A stretch of 64,000 nucleotides of DNA from CAADGY01 sp900696665 (GTDB lineage Bacteria; Acidobacteriota; Terriglobia; Bryobacterales; Bryobacteraceae). This document shows, piece after piece, positions 42,101 to 50,603 of this stretch. Numbering within the stretch: the stretch's first letter is position 1; each line of letters opens with the position of its first letter. Where the stretch lies: positions 20,043 through 84,042 of the forward strand of contig JAPSFM010000013.1 in NCBI GenBank assembly GCA_035063885.1, written 5' to 3'. The position numbers were made by a program, and so were the translations under genes. The notes below the pieces were generated by a model. It saw nothing but the letters and a program-made list of their open reading frames with translations, was not told where the DNA came from and ran no database searches.

Positions 42101-45100
42101 GCGTCAAGTTGAAATCGCAGGCGCGATAACATCGGGTTACGCTCTTCCGTCAGGTCGATCTGCGGCCTGCGCTGAAGGTACGCGAGCACGCCTTCATCCA
42201 GGTTGAGCTGCCTGGTAAAGGATCCCTCATGAATGGTCACCTGGCCGCCCAGCACAATTTCCCGGCCTTGTGAGTTCAGATTGAGGTTGAAGCTTGAAAC
42301 CGTTCTCATGTCGTCGGGAAACTCCAGGTAGACATCGGCCGCCTTCAGGCGGAATTTCACGTTTTCGAGATCGTCCCCGGCAAGTTGAAGACTTCCCGAC
42401 CCTGCAAGCGTCCCTCCATTCAAGGTGCCGTCCAAGCGCGACAGCGTTACCTCTCTGCCCTCCAGATCCAAACGCAGATTCAGGTTCTCCGCCTGTATGC
42501 GCGGCGTAGGGATGCTGAACTGGCCGTCGGCCAGTTGAACAAATCCCGACGGCCGCGGATCCGCCGCCGTACCGGTGACGGCAAGCTGCAAGCTTGTCCG
42601 CCCCTGTGTCCGGATTCCGCCGGAGAAGAAAGTCAGAATGGCGGCATCGAGGTCGCCGGCCATCTTCAGATCCAGAGGCTGGGGAGCATCGAGGCCCGCC
42701 GTTCCGCTTAGCTCGATTCTGGTTTCGGGCCCTGTCAACGCAAACTGTTCGATACGTGCCTTGCCGTCTTCCACCACAATCATAGATGGCGCCGGCTGGC
42801 TCATTTCGAAACCGGAGAGGTTCAGGCGCAGCTCGGAGAACGTTAGCCGCGCGGTTAGCGCGTTCAGCTCCGGCCGCGGCGCCTGCGCCTCCAGCCGCAA
42901 CGAGACCCGGCCTCCAACTTTTTCAGGCACCTGCCCGATGGACTCCAATTGTAAGTTGTTTACCTCCGCCGTCAATTGCGCTGGACCCTGCGCCCTTGGA
43001 AATTGCACCGGCAAGTTGTCCGGCAGAAGACCGAGAGGCACGTCGGCGGTCGCCTGAATATGGCTACCCGCCCACTGCGCGCCCAACTCCTGTAACAGCA
43101 GACGTCCGTTTTCCAGGCGTGCCTTCAGCGTGGCATTCTCCACCGGTGGGTCGAGCGCCGGAACTGCGAGGTAGCCGTTCTGTAGCGTGATGGCCGCTGT
43201 TGGATCGATCTGTTGCAGTGTCCCGCGAAGCTGACCGTCGATCGTCAGTTGACCGCGGGCTTGCACTTTCGCGGCGGGCGGGAGAAACGGCGTGAGTCCT
43301 TCGAGGTTCACGCCGGCCCGAAGGGTCAAGTTCCCCGGGCTGGCCGCGGGCTCCACCGGAATCGCTCCCGAAATCGCGATGCGCGAGTCCGCGGCGGTGA
43401 TAGCTGCATGGGCAACGGTAAGGACCCCACCGGAATAGTTCGCCTGGATCGGACCGTCGCTCCGGATGGGCTGGCCGTTCCATTTCAGATCGAGCTGCGC
43501 AATCTCGGCTTTCGCCTGACCCTGTTTCCAATTCCGGACCTCGCCAGCTCCGGTAACCGTGGCTGTGACCGTGCCTTCCAGAGGCTGTTCGAGCTTCACC
43601 GGCAGAGTGGCCAGATCGAATCCTTCCATCCGGATTTCAAACCGGACCGGATTCGGGCTCCCGATGCCGGCGCTCGCATCCATGAGAAGCCGGTAGCGCG
43701 GTGCGCGGAATTGCAGGTTCGCGGTTCGATTCGCCACCTTCACCGCAGCACTCAAATCGCTGATCTCTTCGTTGTTGACGCGGAGTCCCGACACATCCAG
43801 CTTCGCGTCCACATTGGGATCGTTTACAATACCGCTTCCCTGCGCGGACAGATCGATCTCGGCCTGCACCGGCACGCCGCCGGGCAGGGTCATTTGCCGG
43901 ATCCGGAAATCCGGTGCTTCGGCCTGCAACGTGAATGCCCGTGATTCCAGGTTGTAGGTTCCACTGGCCGTGAAGCTGCCGCTGCCGGACTTATCGAGTT
44001 GGATCCGCGAGACCGTCAATAGGCTATTTTCGAGCGACGCCTGCGCGATCAGATCGCCGAAACTCTCACCGTAGGCCTGGAGACTCGACGCGGTGATCTC
44101 GACATTGGCAAGCGGGTTCTTTGTTGTGCCGCCGGCCGTTATGGTTGCGTTGACCGTCCCGGCGGCGGGGATGTCACTTCCCAATCCCGAGAGCACATCG
44201 GCGATGGATGCATCTGCGACGCGCGCTTCGACATCCAACTCCTGCGTGGAGCCTTTGAGGCCTACTGTGCCACTTGCCGTAATCGACTGCTCACGCCAGC
44301 GGATGGCGGCATTCTCCAGAATCAACCGGTCCCTGGTATAAGCGGCGTTCACATTGAGGACAATCTCTTTCAGCCGGCCGGCTTCCAGACGGGGCGATGA
44401 GAGCTGCGCGGCAACCAGAGGATTACCAATGGTTCCCCCGAGGCCGGCCGCCAAGGTGGCCGGTCCGTCAATCGCTCCTCCGGCCAAAGGTTCCGTCCGT
44501 CCAAGGAAACCGTTTAATTCTCCCAGCAGATCTCCAACACTTTGGATCTCTATTTGTACTCCGCCGTCCAGCCGCTCCCGCGTATCCACTGTGACCCGGC
44601 CCGATCCTCGCGCCGCGAGCGCTTCCAGGTTCGCGATCCTCACCTGCGCCGTTCTTCCGGCGATGTTCGCCGTCAGAGAAGCCGCGACCGGCAATACGTT
44701 CTCAGCCGGCTGGGGACGGAGCCGTGTGATTTGCAGCTTTACGCCGCCCGCGGCCTGCTCATACTCGAGACCCGGCCAGCTTGCCTCAAACTGCGCGTTC
44801 GCCCGGCTGGCAATCACTACCGGCAGATCGAAGCCGCGGCTGAGGCGCTCCAAGTCAAGATTGCGGACGGCCACATTCAGCGAAGTGCGGCCGGCGTCCG
44901 CATTCAGCGCGATGATGCCGTTCCCCTGGATAGTTCCCGATGGCGACGCCACCGACAGCGACTTCACGTAGACGCGTTGTGCACCCGCCGAATAGGTTGA
45001 TGTGAGATCGAGATCCAGACGGTGGAACTGGTGCACGGTGAGATCGTCGCCCTTGACGTTAGCCTGGACTTCCAGCTTGCTCAGCGGACCCTTGGCTCCA

Positions 45101-45933
45101 ATCTGTGCGTTGAGCGTGCCCTCGATTCTCTGGCTCACTCCAGCGAACTTCGCAAGCGGCGCCAGGTCGAGGTTCGCCTCCAGACGCGTATCCAAGGACG
45201 GATCGGAGAAACCGGTCAGACGTCCGGAGATAGCCAGGATGGATCCTTCAGTCCGGACACGAAGCTCGTTCAGGTCGATCGCGTCCTGGCCGAGGAGGGC
45301 ATCGATGTGAATATCGCCGATCGCCAATGTTCTCTGTTCAAGGCGTACCTGTCCGGCAGTCTGGGAGTTGAAGCGTACGTGGTGGACGCGGGTCAGTGGA
45401 TTGCCATCCACGGTCACCTGCCACAGCGGCAGGGTCGAATCGATTTGCCGGCGCCGGTCTTCCACCCGGAGTGCTCCTTCGTCAATCCGGGCATGACCGA
45501 TGAGATATTGGAGCGGTTCACCAGTGGATTCTTTCACGGGTGGTTTCGGAATGTTGTCGCGGCCTTGTTCGTCTAAAACCAGATGAATGTTGACGCCGCT
45601 CAACTGGACATCCTCTACCCGGTGAAAGCCTCGGAGGAGTTGCCAGAGGGCGAGATCCGCCGACACCCGCTTGATACGCACGAGGGCGGGCAGGTCCGGG
45701 ACGGCCGTGGAGCGGATCACTACATCGCGCAGAGACAGCGTTAGTTTGAGGAGGTTGTAGTCAAGACCGGTAGCCTCGAATTGCACACCCTGGTTCCGAA
45801 GGATGTCCTGCACCTGCTTCAGCGCGTACCTCTTCACCGGAGGCGTATGAAGTACGAGCAGACTGATGATCACCAGAGCAAGAAGCCCCCCGGGAATAAC
45901 ACCGGACCAGCGCATTATTCGTGAAGAACTCAA
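39112..45933 (-). CDS. TamB-TamA/Omp85 fusion protein
   Basis: 2273 residues in one frame. Residues about 5-30 are a membrane anchor (GGLLALVIISLLVL); about 40-1530 are TamB/AsmA-like beta-strand repeats ending in a TamB C-terminal (DUF490) region (LAVLLTGRTLEEVRGAEV; LTVGQDITNDLKLIYSMDL). About 1530-1920 are POTRA domains (KVGNVSFQGNTDFSTQQLAG; YKVGNLAFTGNSIYETGMLR; IVREIVVTGNDRTSQNLIR). The last 350 form an Omp85 barrel with RFFAGGGTNMRGFPQN and a final strand ending in F. TamB and TamA are normally two proteins spanning the periplasm from inner to outer membrane. The start is TTG 45933; ATG 45915 is equally reasonable. 16 bases separate it from the upstream TPR gene. Confidence 0.88.
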   Translation of the reverse strand: MSSSRIMRWSGVIPGGLLALVIISLLVLHTPPVKRYALKQVQDILRNQGVQFEATGLDYNLLKLTLSLRDVVIRSTAVPDLPALVRIKRVSADLALWQLLRGFHRVEDVQLSGVNIHLVLDEQGRDNIPKPPVKESTGEPLQYLIGHARIDEGALRVEDRRRQIDSTLPLWQVTVDGNPLTRVHHVRFNSQTAGQVRLEQRTLAIGDIHIDALLGQDAIDLNELRVRTEGSILAISGRLTGFSDPSLDTRLEANLDLAPLAKFAGVSQRIEGTLNAQIGAKGPLSKLEVQANVKGDDLTVHQFHRLDLDLTSTYSAGAQRVYVKSLSVASPSGTIQGNGIIALNADAGRTSLNVAVRNLDLERLSRGFDLPVVIASRANAQFEASWPGLEYEQAAGGVKLQITRLRPQPAENVLPVAASLTANIAGRTAQVRIANLEALAARGSGRVTVDTRERLDGGVQIEIQSVGDLLGELNGFLGRTEPLAGGAIDGPATLAAGLGGTIGNPLVAAQLSSPRLEAGRLKEIVLNVNAAYTRDRLILENAAIRWREQSITASGTVGLKGSTQELDVEARVADASIADVLSGLGSDIPAAGTVNATITAGGTTKNPLANVEITASSLQAYGESFGDLIAQASLENSLLTVSRIQLDKSGSGSFTASGTYNLESRAFTLQAEAPDFRIRQMTLPGGVPVQAEIDLSAQGSGIVNDPNVDAKLDVSGLRVNNEEISDLSAAVKVANRTANLQFRAPRYRLLMDASAGIGSPNPVRFEIRMEGFDLATLPVKLEQPLEGTVTATVTGAGEVRNWKQGQAKAEIAQLDLKWNGQPIRSDGPIQANYSGGVLTVAHAAITAADSRIAISGAIPVEPAASPGNLTLRAGVNLEGLTPFLPPAAKVQARGQLTIDGQLRGTLQQIDPTAAITLQNGYLAVPALDPPVENATLKARLENGRLLLQELGAQWAGSHIQATADVPLGLLPDNLPVQFPRAQGPAQLTAEVNNLQLESIGQVPEKVGGRVSLRLEAQAPRPELNALTARLTFSELRLNLSGFEMSQPAPSMIVVEDGKARIEQFALTGPETRIELSGTAGLDAPQPLDLKMAGDLDAAILTFFSGGIRTQGRTSLQLAVTGTAADPRPSGFVQLADGQFSIPTPRIQAENLNLRLDLEGREVTLSRLDGTLNGGTLAGSGSLQLAGDDLENVKFRLKAADVYLEFPDDMRTVSSFNLNLNSQGREIVLGGQVTIHEGSFTRQLNLDEGVLAYLQRRPQIDLTEERNPMLSRLRFQLDADTDSPFVIDNNLMRAAINVDVRLLGTYYQPGMSGRITLEEGGELYLNERTYLVERGVITFTGEQRIEPSLDILAQTKASGYDITLQIAGDPGDTKTTLTSDPPLPEPDILAVLLTGRTLEEVRGAEVDVAKEQMLSYLAGRVSGTLGSSLERTLGLSEVRIEPSLIAAEDDPTARLTVGQDITNDLKLIYSMDLSNSSDQIWIGQYDITKRFQTQVVRQQDNSYRMEFRHDLQFGSVSGAEQTAAQRLQRKVGNVSFQGNTDFSTQQLAGRFKVKQGNDYDFFKVRRGLDRLESFYANRNLLESQVRMSRQVHDSTVDLTVNIEQGPAVQFVYEGWDVPGDVRDRIRELWKDGVFDAARADDAMAEIRNALIKDGFVRGTAGYRITFPAENRKRVLFEIQPGLRYRDVKLVFEGAGGIESSTLEDLIGEQDMEIAIYTDPNKVTDLLTRYYREQGYLDAKVDTPRSELDEATRTGRVVVPITEGPLYKVGNLAFTGNSIYETGMLRREIPLQSGAVYKPDLRERSIEKLEELYQAKAYNDAEFSYTTEKKTAGGVVNLVFQINENRQSIVREIVVTGNDRTSQNLIRTQVAMKPGDPLTLTKLAESRRNLYNTGAFSVVYIEREDVEVPDAPRNQRPMRLLVKVHEVQPFRMRYGGFFDTERGPGVIADISNRNSLGSARVVGLRTRYDSDLQEARLYFSQPLLRRFPVQTTFGAFARREIVRNTDNGSDDTLDGSGFNTDRVGISIQQESHLGDRYILSYGYRMENTRTYLREQDPLFPFDVRLRIAPLTAALTRDTRDDMLDATRGSFMSHALEYAPESLGSQLRFVKYFGQYFRYVPLSKPTEIPWSGIRKSRLVYAGAVRVGVGSGLGGQDLVLSERFFAGGGTNMRGFPQNALGPIGALGDPLGGEAMLIVNNEIRMPLISIFDAVGFVDLGNVYRRLGDFDPGEIRKTAGVGLRARTPWFLLRLDYGHKLDRRTGEAGGRLFFSIGQAF

Positions 45934-45949
45934 AGCTTTAAAATGGTAA

Positions 45950-46555
45950 TTATTGTAGGGCCTTCATCAACGAGCGGACACGCGGCGCCCGGGGTGAATC
46001 CGGTGCAATCTTCAGAAAACGCTGGAAATGCTCCACCATCTTATCTGGCTGTTTCATTCCGTTATAAGCAAGCGCGGCATAATAGTGGGCTTCCGCGTTA
46101 TCCGGGTCGCGCTCTAACGTGACCTCGAAATCGCGTGCTGCCTCCGAATAGTTCCGCTTGGCCAGGAGCAACATACCGCGGCTGAAGGACACCTCCGAGC
46201 TGTCCGGCTGCTTTTCCTCAGCACGCTTGAGAGCCTCCTCCGCTTCCCCAAATTTTTTCTGTTCCGTGTAGACGCGTGCCAGACCGGCCTGGATCTCCGC
46301 GGAATCGGGAGATGCCTCAGCGGCCTTCGTCAAAGTCTCTACAGCCTCATCCGGCTTCTCTTGCCCAAGCAGAGCAAGCCCAAGGTAATATTTGGCCTTA
46401 TTGTTATCCGGCTGGTCCTCCACCACCTGGCGAAGTTCGGCCACGGAGGCAGCATATTTCTGCGCCTTATAAAGTTGGATACCTTTGTCGAGTTCCGCGC
46501 TCCAAACGGCCGTCCCCATGAGTAAAGCTGCTACCGAAAGCGTTAAGTGCTTCAT
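45950..46555 (-). CDS. Periplasmic TPR protein
   Basis: 201 residues, signal peptide MKHLTLSVAALLMGTAVWSAE. Five consecutive tetratricopeptide units, each about 34 residues (for example AKYYLGLALLGQEKPDEAVE, AEIQAGLARVYTEQKKFGEA, AHYYAALAYNGMKQPDKMVE). Immediately upstream of the TamB-Omp85 gene on the same strand, so it probably serves the same envelope-assembly task, perhaps as a binding scaffold, by analogy with TPR lipoprotein BamD of the Bam complex. That link is inference from position. Confidence 0.85.
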   Translation of the reverse strand: MKHLTLSVAALLMGTAVWSAELDKGIQLYKAQKYAASVAELRQVVEDQPDNNKAKYYLGLALLGQEKPDEAVETLTKAAEASPDSAEIQAGLARVYTEQKKFGEAEEALKRAEEKQPDSSEVSFSRGMLLLAKRNYSEAARDFEVTLERDPDNAEAHYYAALAYNGMKQPDKMVEHFQRFLKIAPDSPRAPRVRSLMKALQ

Positions 46556-46647
46556 TTCAAGATCTCTCCACGATTTGACGCCCTTTAGGCAATTCCGTTT
46601 CCGTTTTACACATATCCGCTATCTAAAGCGATCGCCAGCTCTTGCCG

Positions 46648-47244
46648 ATGATCAGATCGATGACCGCCTGTCAAAAGTTCTTTGTCCGCGAGACGCTGCT
46701 GCTGGTGCTGTTTGGCGTAGTAGTGCTTTTGGGGCCGGCGTTTGCCGCCTCTCCGGCTGATGCGCTTTATATTGGAGGCACCTCTGCTGAGCCACCCCGG
46801 TTCACCGAAGGAGCCCTGGATTTTGGGGATGCACAGGCATTCCACTTCCGCTCAGACCTCCGTTCGCTCACCATCCCATACAAAACCATCTCGAAAGTTG
46901 AATTCACCTCCAGGCGAGGTCCGGTTCCGGCTTCGAGCACGGCGTCCCATATCAAAACGCTTGGCCTTAAGTCATTAGCGAAGTTGAAGAAACGCAGCTA
47001 TATGACAGTGTACTTCGAGAAACCTGGTGAGGGGGCGGAAGTTGCCTTGTTCGAGCTATCACCTGCCGCGGCGATGACGGCGCCACCCGCAATGGAGGCA
47101 CGCATTCAGGGAAAAGAACCCAAGCCAAAGTCCGCCTACAATGATGAGGACTGGTGGGGCAACCGCTATTGGCGTACCAATCGCAATGCCCATCTTTGGG
47201 AAGAGCCCGATCGAAGCGCCGGGCGGGCGCGCTCCGTCCCGTAG
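46648..47244 (+). CDS. Secreted hypothetical protein
   Basis: About 198 residues from ATG 46648; a TTG at 46642 is also in frame. A signal peptide with a long hydrophobic core (ETLLLVLFGVVVLLGPAFAA) is followed by a mixed beta domain: GALDFGDAQAFHFRSDLRSL, IPYKTISKVEFTSRRG, SYMTVYFEKPGEGAEVALFE. The pattern of a short strand, IPYxxISKVE and a later strand resembles PH/GRAM-like domains that measure local structure, but I do not claim membership. The tail is rich in Trp, Asn and Arg. Divergent from the TPR gene; function unknown. Confidence 0.6.
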   Translation: MIRSMTACQKFFVRETLLLVLFGVVVLLGPAFAASPADALYIGGTSAEPPRFTEGALDFGDAQAFHFRSDLRSLTIPYKTISKVEFTSRRGPVPASSTASHIKTLGLKSLAKLKKRSYMTVYFEKPGEGAEVALFELSPAAAMTAPPAMEARIQGKEPKPKSAYNDEDWWGNRYWRTNRNAHLWEEPDRSAGRARSVP

Positions 47245-47287
47245 TTGTGACCGCAACGGAGCGCAACGAATTTCTTGCAACAAGTTC

Positions 47288-48223
47288 TTAGCGCTCAGGC
47301 TTGCCCGTGTAGTGCGGATCGTGGTGAACTTCACGGTGATCCTCCAGCGATTCCAGGTGCGTGATGACCTCGGCGGGCATGTCCAGCACCGCCGGTAAGC
47401 GCTCCTCTACGTCTGTTGCCAGTTTGTGGGCTTCTCCTACCGTGACCGATGACGGAAAGAGCAGATGGAACTCGATGATAAGGCGGTAGCCTGTACTACG
47501 GAAGCGTACCCCGTGGTATTCAATTCCTAATTCGGAACACAAGGCGTCCAGCATCTCCCGGATCTTCCGGGCCGTTTCAGGATCGCTGTAGTCCATTAGT
47601 CCGGCGGCGGCCTGCCAGATAAGCCGTCCACCCGACCAGAGAATGTTCAGGCCTACGGCAATGGCAATCAAGGGGTCAAACGGTTTCCAACCCGTCCAGA
47701 TGACGAGCAACAGCCCGCCCACAACTCCGAAACTGGTCCAGCTATCCGTGAGCACGTGCTTTCCGTTGGCTTCGAGAATCAGCGAATTGGCTCGCTTACC
47801 GGTTCGAACAAGATACGTGCCCAGGACGGCGTTCACAATTCCCGCTGCCACGACCAAGGCAGTGCCCCCGCCGAGATGACTCAACTCAATGCCGGCGATC
47901 CAATTGCGGACGGCCACAACAAGGATGGACAACGCGGCCGCCATGATCATCAGCCCCTCGAATCCCGCCGAAAAAAAAGTGATCCGTTCAAAGCCGTATA
48001 GGAAGCGCTTACCGGGAGGGCGTAAGCTCAGCCACAGGCTGAAGGCAGCAAAGGCCACTGCAATCACATGAATCACCGATTCGGCGGCATCGGACAAAAT
48101 GGCGCTGGAACCCGTCACAAGCCAGGCTGTCAGTTTCCCGGCAAGCATCAGGAACCCGCATAGCAACGACACAACCATCGCCTTGCGCGCGGCACTGGAA
48201 CCGGGCTCGACTCGATTCGTCAT
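47288..48223 (-). CDS. Cation diffusion facilitator (CDF) transporter
   Basis: 311 residues from ATG 48223; the frame runs on to 48412 but that part overlaps the next gene's leader. Six membrane helices with the metal sites ILSDAAESVIHV (DxxxE/SxxxH type in helix 2) and ANGKHVLTDSWTSFGVVGG (HxxxD in helix 5), then a cytoplasmic domain with ALCSELGIEYHGVRFRSTGY and a His-rich end (HLESLEDHREVHHDPHY). CDF proteins export Zn, Fe, Co or Mn by proton exchange. The first site carries Ser-Asp-Ala-Ala-Glu where the helix 2 motif of zinc exporters usually ends in Asp, so the metal is uncertain. Confidence 0.88.
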   Translation of the reverse strand: MTNRVEPGSSAARKAMVVSLLCGFLMLAGKLTAWLVTGSSAILSDAAESVIHVIAVAFAAFSLWLSLRPPGKRFLYGFERITFFSAGFEGLMIMAAALSILVVAVRNWIAGIELSHLGGGTALVVAAGIVNAVLGTYLVRTGKRANSLILEANGKHVLTDSWTSFGVVGGLLLVIWTGWKPFDPLIAIAVGLNILWSGGRLIWQAAAGLMDYSDPETARKIREMLDALCSELGIEYHGVRFRSTGYRLIIEFHLLFPSSVTVGEAHKLATDVEERLPAVLDMPAEVITHLESLEDHREVHHDPHYTGKPER

Positions 48224-48312
48224 CCTCGGCTCAAGTGTACCGCCATGGCGCGTTACGGCGTCCGGGCGCGCCGGCAGAGCAGGCGCACAAAGGACTTCAG
48301 TATGCTGGTGGT

Positions 48313-49602
48313 ATGCGCTGGCTGCCCTGGCTCTCTTGTTTCGTTCTATCCTCTTTCCTGTTTGCTCAAGATCTTCAGGACCCGGATCCCAAACAGCGGG
48401 CGCGCGCCGCACGCGATTTAGCAGACCGCGGCGTCCCCGCCCTTCCTCAACTTCAAGGCCTGCTGTCGGACCCGGAAGTGGACGTGCGTCTGGAGGCGGT
48501 GAAATCGATCGTAGCTATCGGAACGCAGCACAGCTTGGATCCGCTGATTCAGGCTACTCGCGACAACGATCCCGAAATTCAGATCCGCGCTACGGACGGT
48601 CTTGTCAATTTCTATTTGCCGGGTTATGTAAAAACTGGCCTTACCGCGTCGCTACGGCGTGCGGGAACTGCGGTGAAGAGCCGCTTCACCGATACGAATG
48701 ACCAGATCATCGAAGCCTTTATTCAACCACGGGCGGAAATCATCGAGGCCCTCGGTAAACTCGCTCGTGGCGCATCGAGCATGGACGCCCGCGCCAATGC
48801 GGCAAGGGCCGTGGGTATTCTGCGCGGGCGTGCCGCGGTTCCCGACCTCGTGGCCGCGCTGCGGTCTAAAGACGACAGGGTGATCTACGAGTCCCTCATA
48901 GCACTGCAAAAAATCCGGGATCCCGAAGCCGCCCCACAAATCACATTCCTGTTGAAAGACTTTCATGAACCGGTGCAACTTGCGGCCATCGAGACCACGG
49001 GATTGCTTCAGAACAAGGCTGCGTTGGGGGATCTCAAAGAGGTGCTGTCCCGTAACCGGAGCAAGAAGGTCAATCGCGCCGCGCTCACCGCTATCGCCAT
49101 GCTTCCGGATGAAGGCAGCCGCCCGCTATACCTGAAATATCTGAATGACAAAGACGATGGAATGCGCGCCGCGGCCGCCGAAGGCTTGGGGCGGCTGAAA
49201 AACCCCGCGGATTTGCCTGTGATTGAGAAGGCGTTCAACGAGGAACGCAAGAACAACGCCCGTCTTTCCCTCGCGTTCGCAATGGTGATGTTAGGAAAAA
49301 CCGAGACGACGGAGTTCAGCCCGCTGCAATATCTGATCAATACATTGAACTCCACATCCTACAGGGGTGTGGCTCGTCCGTTCCTTGTGGAATTATCACG
49401 CGACACGGGTATCCGTCAGGCGCTCTATCCGGCGGCTCGCACCGGAACAAAAGACGAGAAAATGGAAATCGCACAGATCCTGGCGCGCAGCGGACAAAAA
49501 GACTCACTTCCCGTGTTGGAAAATTTGTCGAGGGATAGCGATCCGGAGGTCGCTCAGGAAGGCTTGCGGGCGCTTCGTAGTTTGAAGGCCCGCCTACCGT
49601 AA
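48313..49602 (+). CDS. Secreted HEAT-repeat protein
   Basis: 429 residues from ATG 48313, which gives the signal peptide MRWLPWLSCFVLSSFLFAQ. The rest is a chain of HEAT-like helical pairs of about 30 residues (PKQRARAARDLADRGVPALP; DVRLEAVKSIVAIGTQHSLD; DRVIYESLIALQKIRDPEAA; KKVNRAALTAIAMLPDEGSR; DGMRAAAAEGLGRLKNPADL; DPEVAQEGLRALRSLKARLP). Such superhelices bind other proteins. No catalytic motif is present. Divergent from the CDF gene by about 90 bases. Partner unknown. Confidence 0.8.
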   Translation: MRWLPWLSCFVLSSFLFAQDLQDPDPKQRARAARDLADRGVPALPQLQGLLSDPEVDVRLEAVKSIVAIGTQHSLDPLIQATRDNDPEIQIRATDGLVNFYLPGYVKTGLTASLRRAGTAVKSRFTDTNDQIIEAFIQPRAEIIEALGKLARGASSMDARANAARAVGILRGRAAVPDLVAALRSKDDRVIYESLIALQKIRDPEAAPQITFLLKDFHEPVQLAAIETTGLLQNKAALGDLKEVLSRNRSKKVNRAALTAIAMLPDEGSRPLYLKYLNDKDDGMRAAAAEGLGRLKNPADLPVIEKAFNEERKNNARLSLAFAMVMLGKTETTEFSPLQYLINTLNSTSYRGVARPFLVELSRDTGIRQALYPAARTGTKDEKMEIAQILARSGQKDSLPVLENLSRDSDPEVAQEGLRALRSLKARLP

Positions 49603-49604
49603 TC

Positions 49605-49814
49605 TTATTTCGATCTCTTCTGCTTCTGCTGACCGACGCGGATTTTGAAGTGCTGGTTCTTGGATTCCTGGAACGCCTTATGGTCGTGCCGTGCAATGGC
49701 ATCGGCCAGGTAGGCTTCCACGCTGGCATCCTTCGGCAGCACCGCCATCAGCGTGAAGGTATCGTTGCAGGTCGGGCAGAAGGGCCGAAAACGCTTCACA
49801 TTTGGAATTGCCAT
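49605..49814 (-). CDS. Small zinc-ribbon-like protein
   Basis: 69 residues from ATG 49814 with GGAAGGAAG just upstream; the open frame continues further but has no better start. One CPTC motif (RFRPFCPTCNDTFTL) lies near the N-terminus, so only one half of a zinc ribbon is present and a metal site would need dimerisation. A helix with His residues follows (DAIARHDHKAFQESKNQHF) and a basic tail (VGQQKQKRSK), suggesting nucleic acid binding. Family not recognised. Converges with the HEAT-repeat gene (2-base gap) and follows the next gene on the same strand. Confidence 0.6.
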   Translation of the reverse strand: MAIPNVKRFRPFCPTCNDTFTLMAVLPKDASVEAYLADAIARHDHKAFQESKNQHFKIRVGQQKQKRSK

Positions 49815-49845
49815 ACTTCCTTCCAGCTTAGCACGCAGCGGGCGG

Positions 49846-50463
49846 TTAACCGGCGTGGACTCCCACGGCAATAATCCCTACGAGGGTGCTCCCGATTTTC
49901 GTCCGCAGCACCCAGGTCTCGCCCTCCTGGGTCAACCCCGGCTTTGCCCCTGTGTCCTCTTTCCAGAAACTGAGCACCAGCGGATGGGGAGTGCCCGAAG
50001 CCTTCAGGCTCATCTTCATCAGTGTTTCATAGCTCGGTTTGGCAGCCGGGTCCTGGTCTATCGCGACAGGAGAAAGGACAAAGAAGTCCCGCTGCGGCTC
50101 AACTCCCAAATGCGCCCCATCGATCGGGAACAGGCTGTAGCGAATCGTGTAGACCCCAGGCTTGATCTGCTGGCCGCGCCGGTCCTGTGCCGCCGCCGGA
50201 AAGCGTACAACGCCAAGGAAGGCGCCGTGCGGGACTTCAGTCAACGTGGCGTTCTCCTCGGGCGCCGTGGCGCCGCCCGGCATCTCTTTTACAAACCAGA
50301 ACTCCATCACCGGACCGTTGGAACCGGAAATTTTCACACCCTCGCTCTGAAGCACCGCCGCGAAAGGGGAAGCCTCTGACGGAGGCGCTCCGGAAGCCTC
50401 GCTCGTGTATTGTGCAAAAGCCGCCGTCGCTGCCACCAGCATGGAAAGAAGAACTTTCTTCAT
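49846..50463 (-). CDS. Secreted hypothetical protein
   Basis: 205 residues from ATG 50463 with ribosome binding site AAGGAGC. Signal peptide MKKVLLSMLVAATAAFAQ, then a beta-rich domain: SGSNGPVMEFWFVKEMPGG, YTIRYSLFPIDGAHLGV, DFFVLSPVAIDQDPAAKP, LVLSFWKEDTGAKPGL. I do not recognise the family; the layout is that of a periplasmic Ig- or lipocalin-type binding protein. 31 bases upstream of the small zinc-ribbon gene, probably cotranscribed. Confidence 0.6.
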   Translation of the reverse strand: MKKVLLSMLVAATAAFAQYTSEASGAPPSEASPFAAVLQSEGVKISGSNGPVMEFWFVKEMPGGATAPEENATLTEVPHGAFLGVVRFPAAAQDRRGQQIKPGVYTIRYSLFPIDGAHLGVEPQRDFFVLSPVAIDQDPAAKPSYETLMKMSLKASGTPHPLVLSFWKEDTGAKPGLTQEGETWVLRTKIGSTLVGIIAVGVHAG

Positions 50464-50603
50464 CAATATCGCGCTCCTTGTTTTCATGGTACAGACTATT
50501 GGATGTGCGGTGGCGATCACGGTTTCCGCCGATCCGGTACAATCACTTAAAAAGACAAGCATAAAAGCGTTGGACGAACTGGGAGCCGGCCCCGAGCTTT
50601 TTT

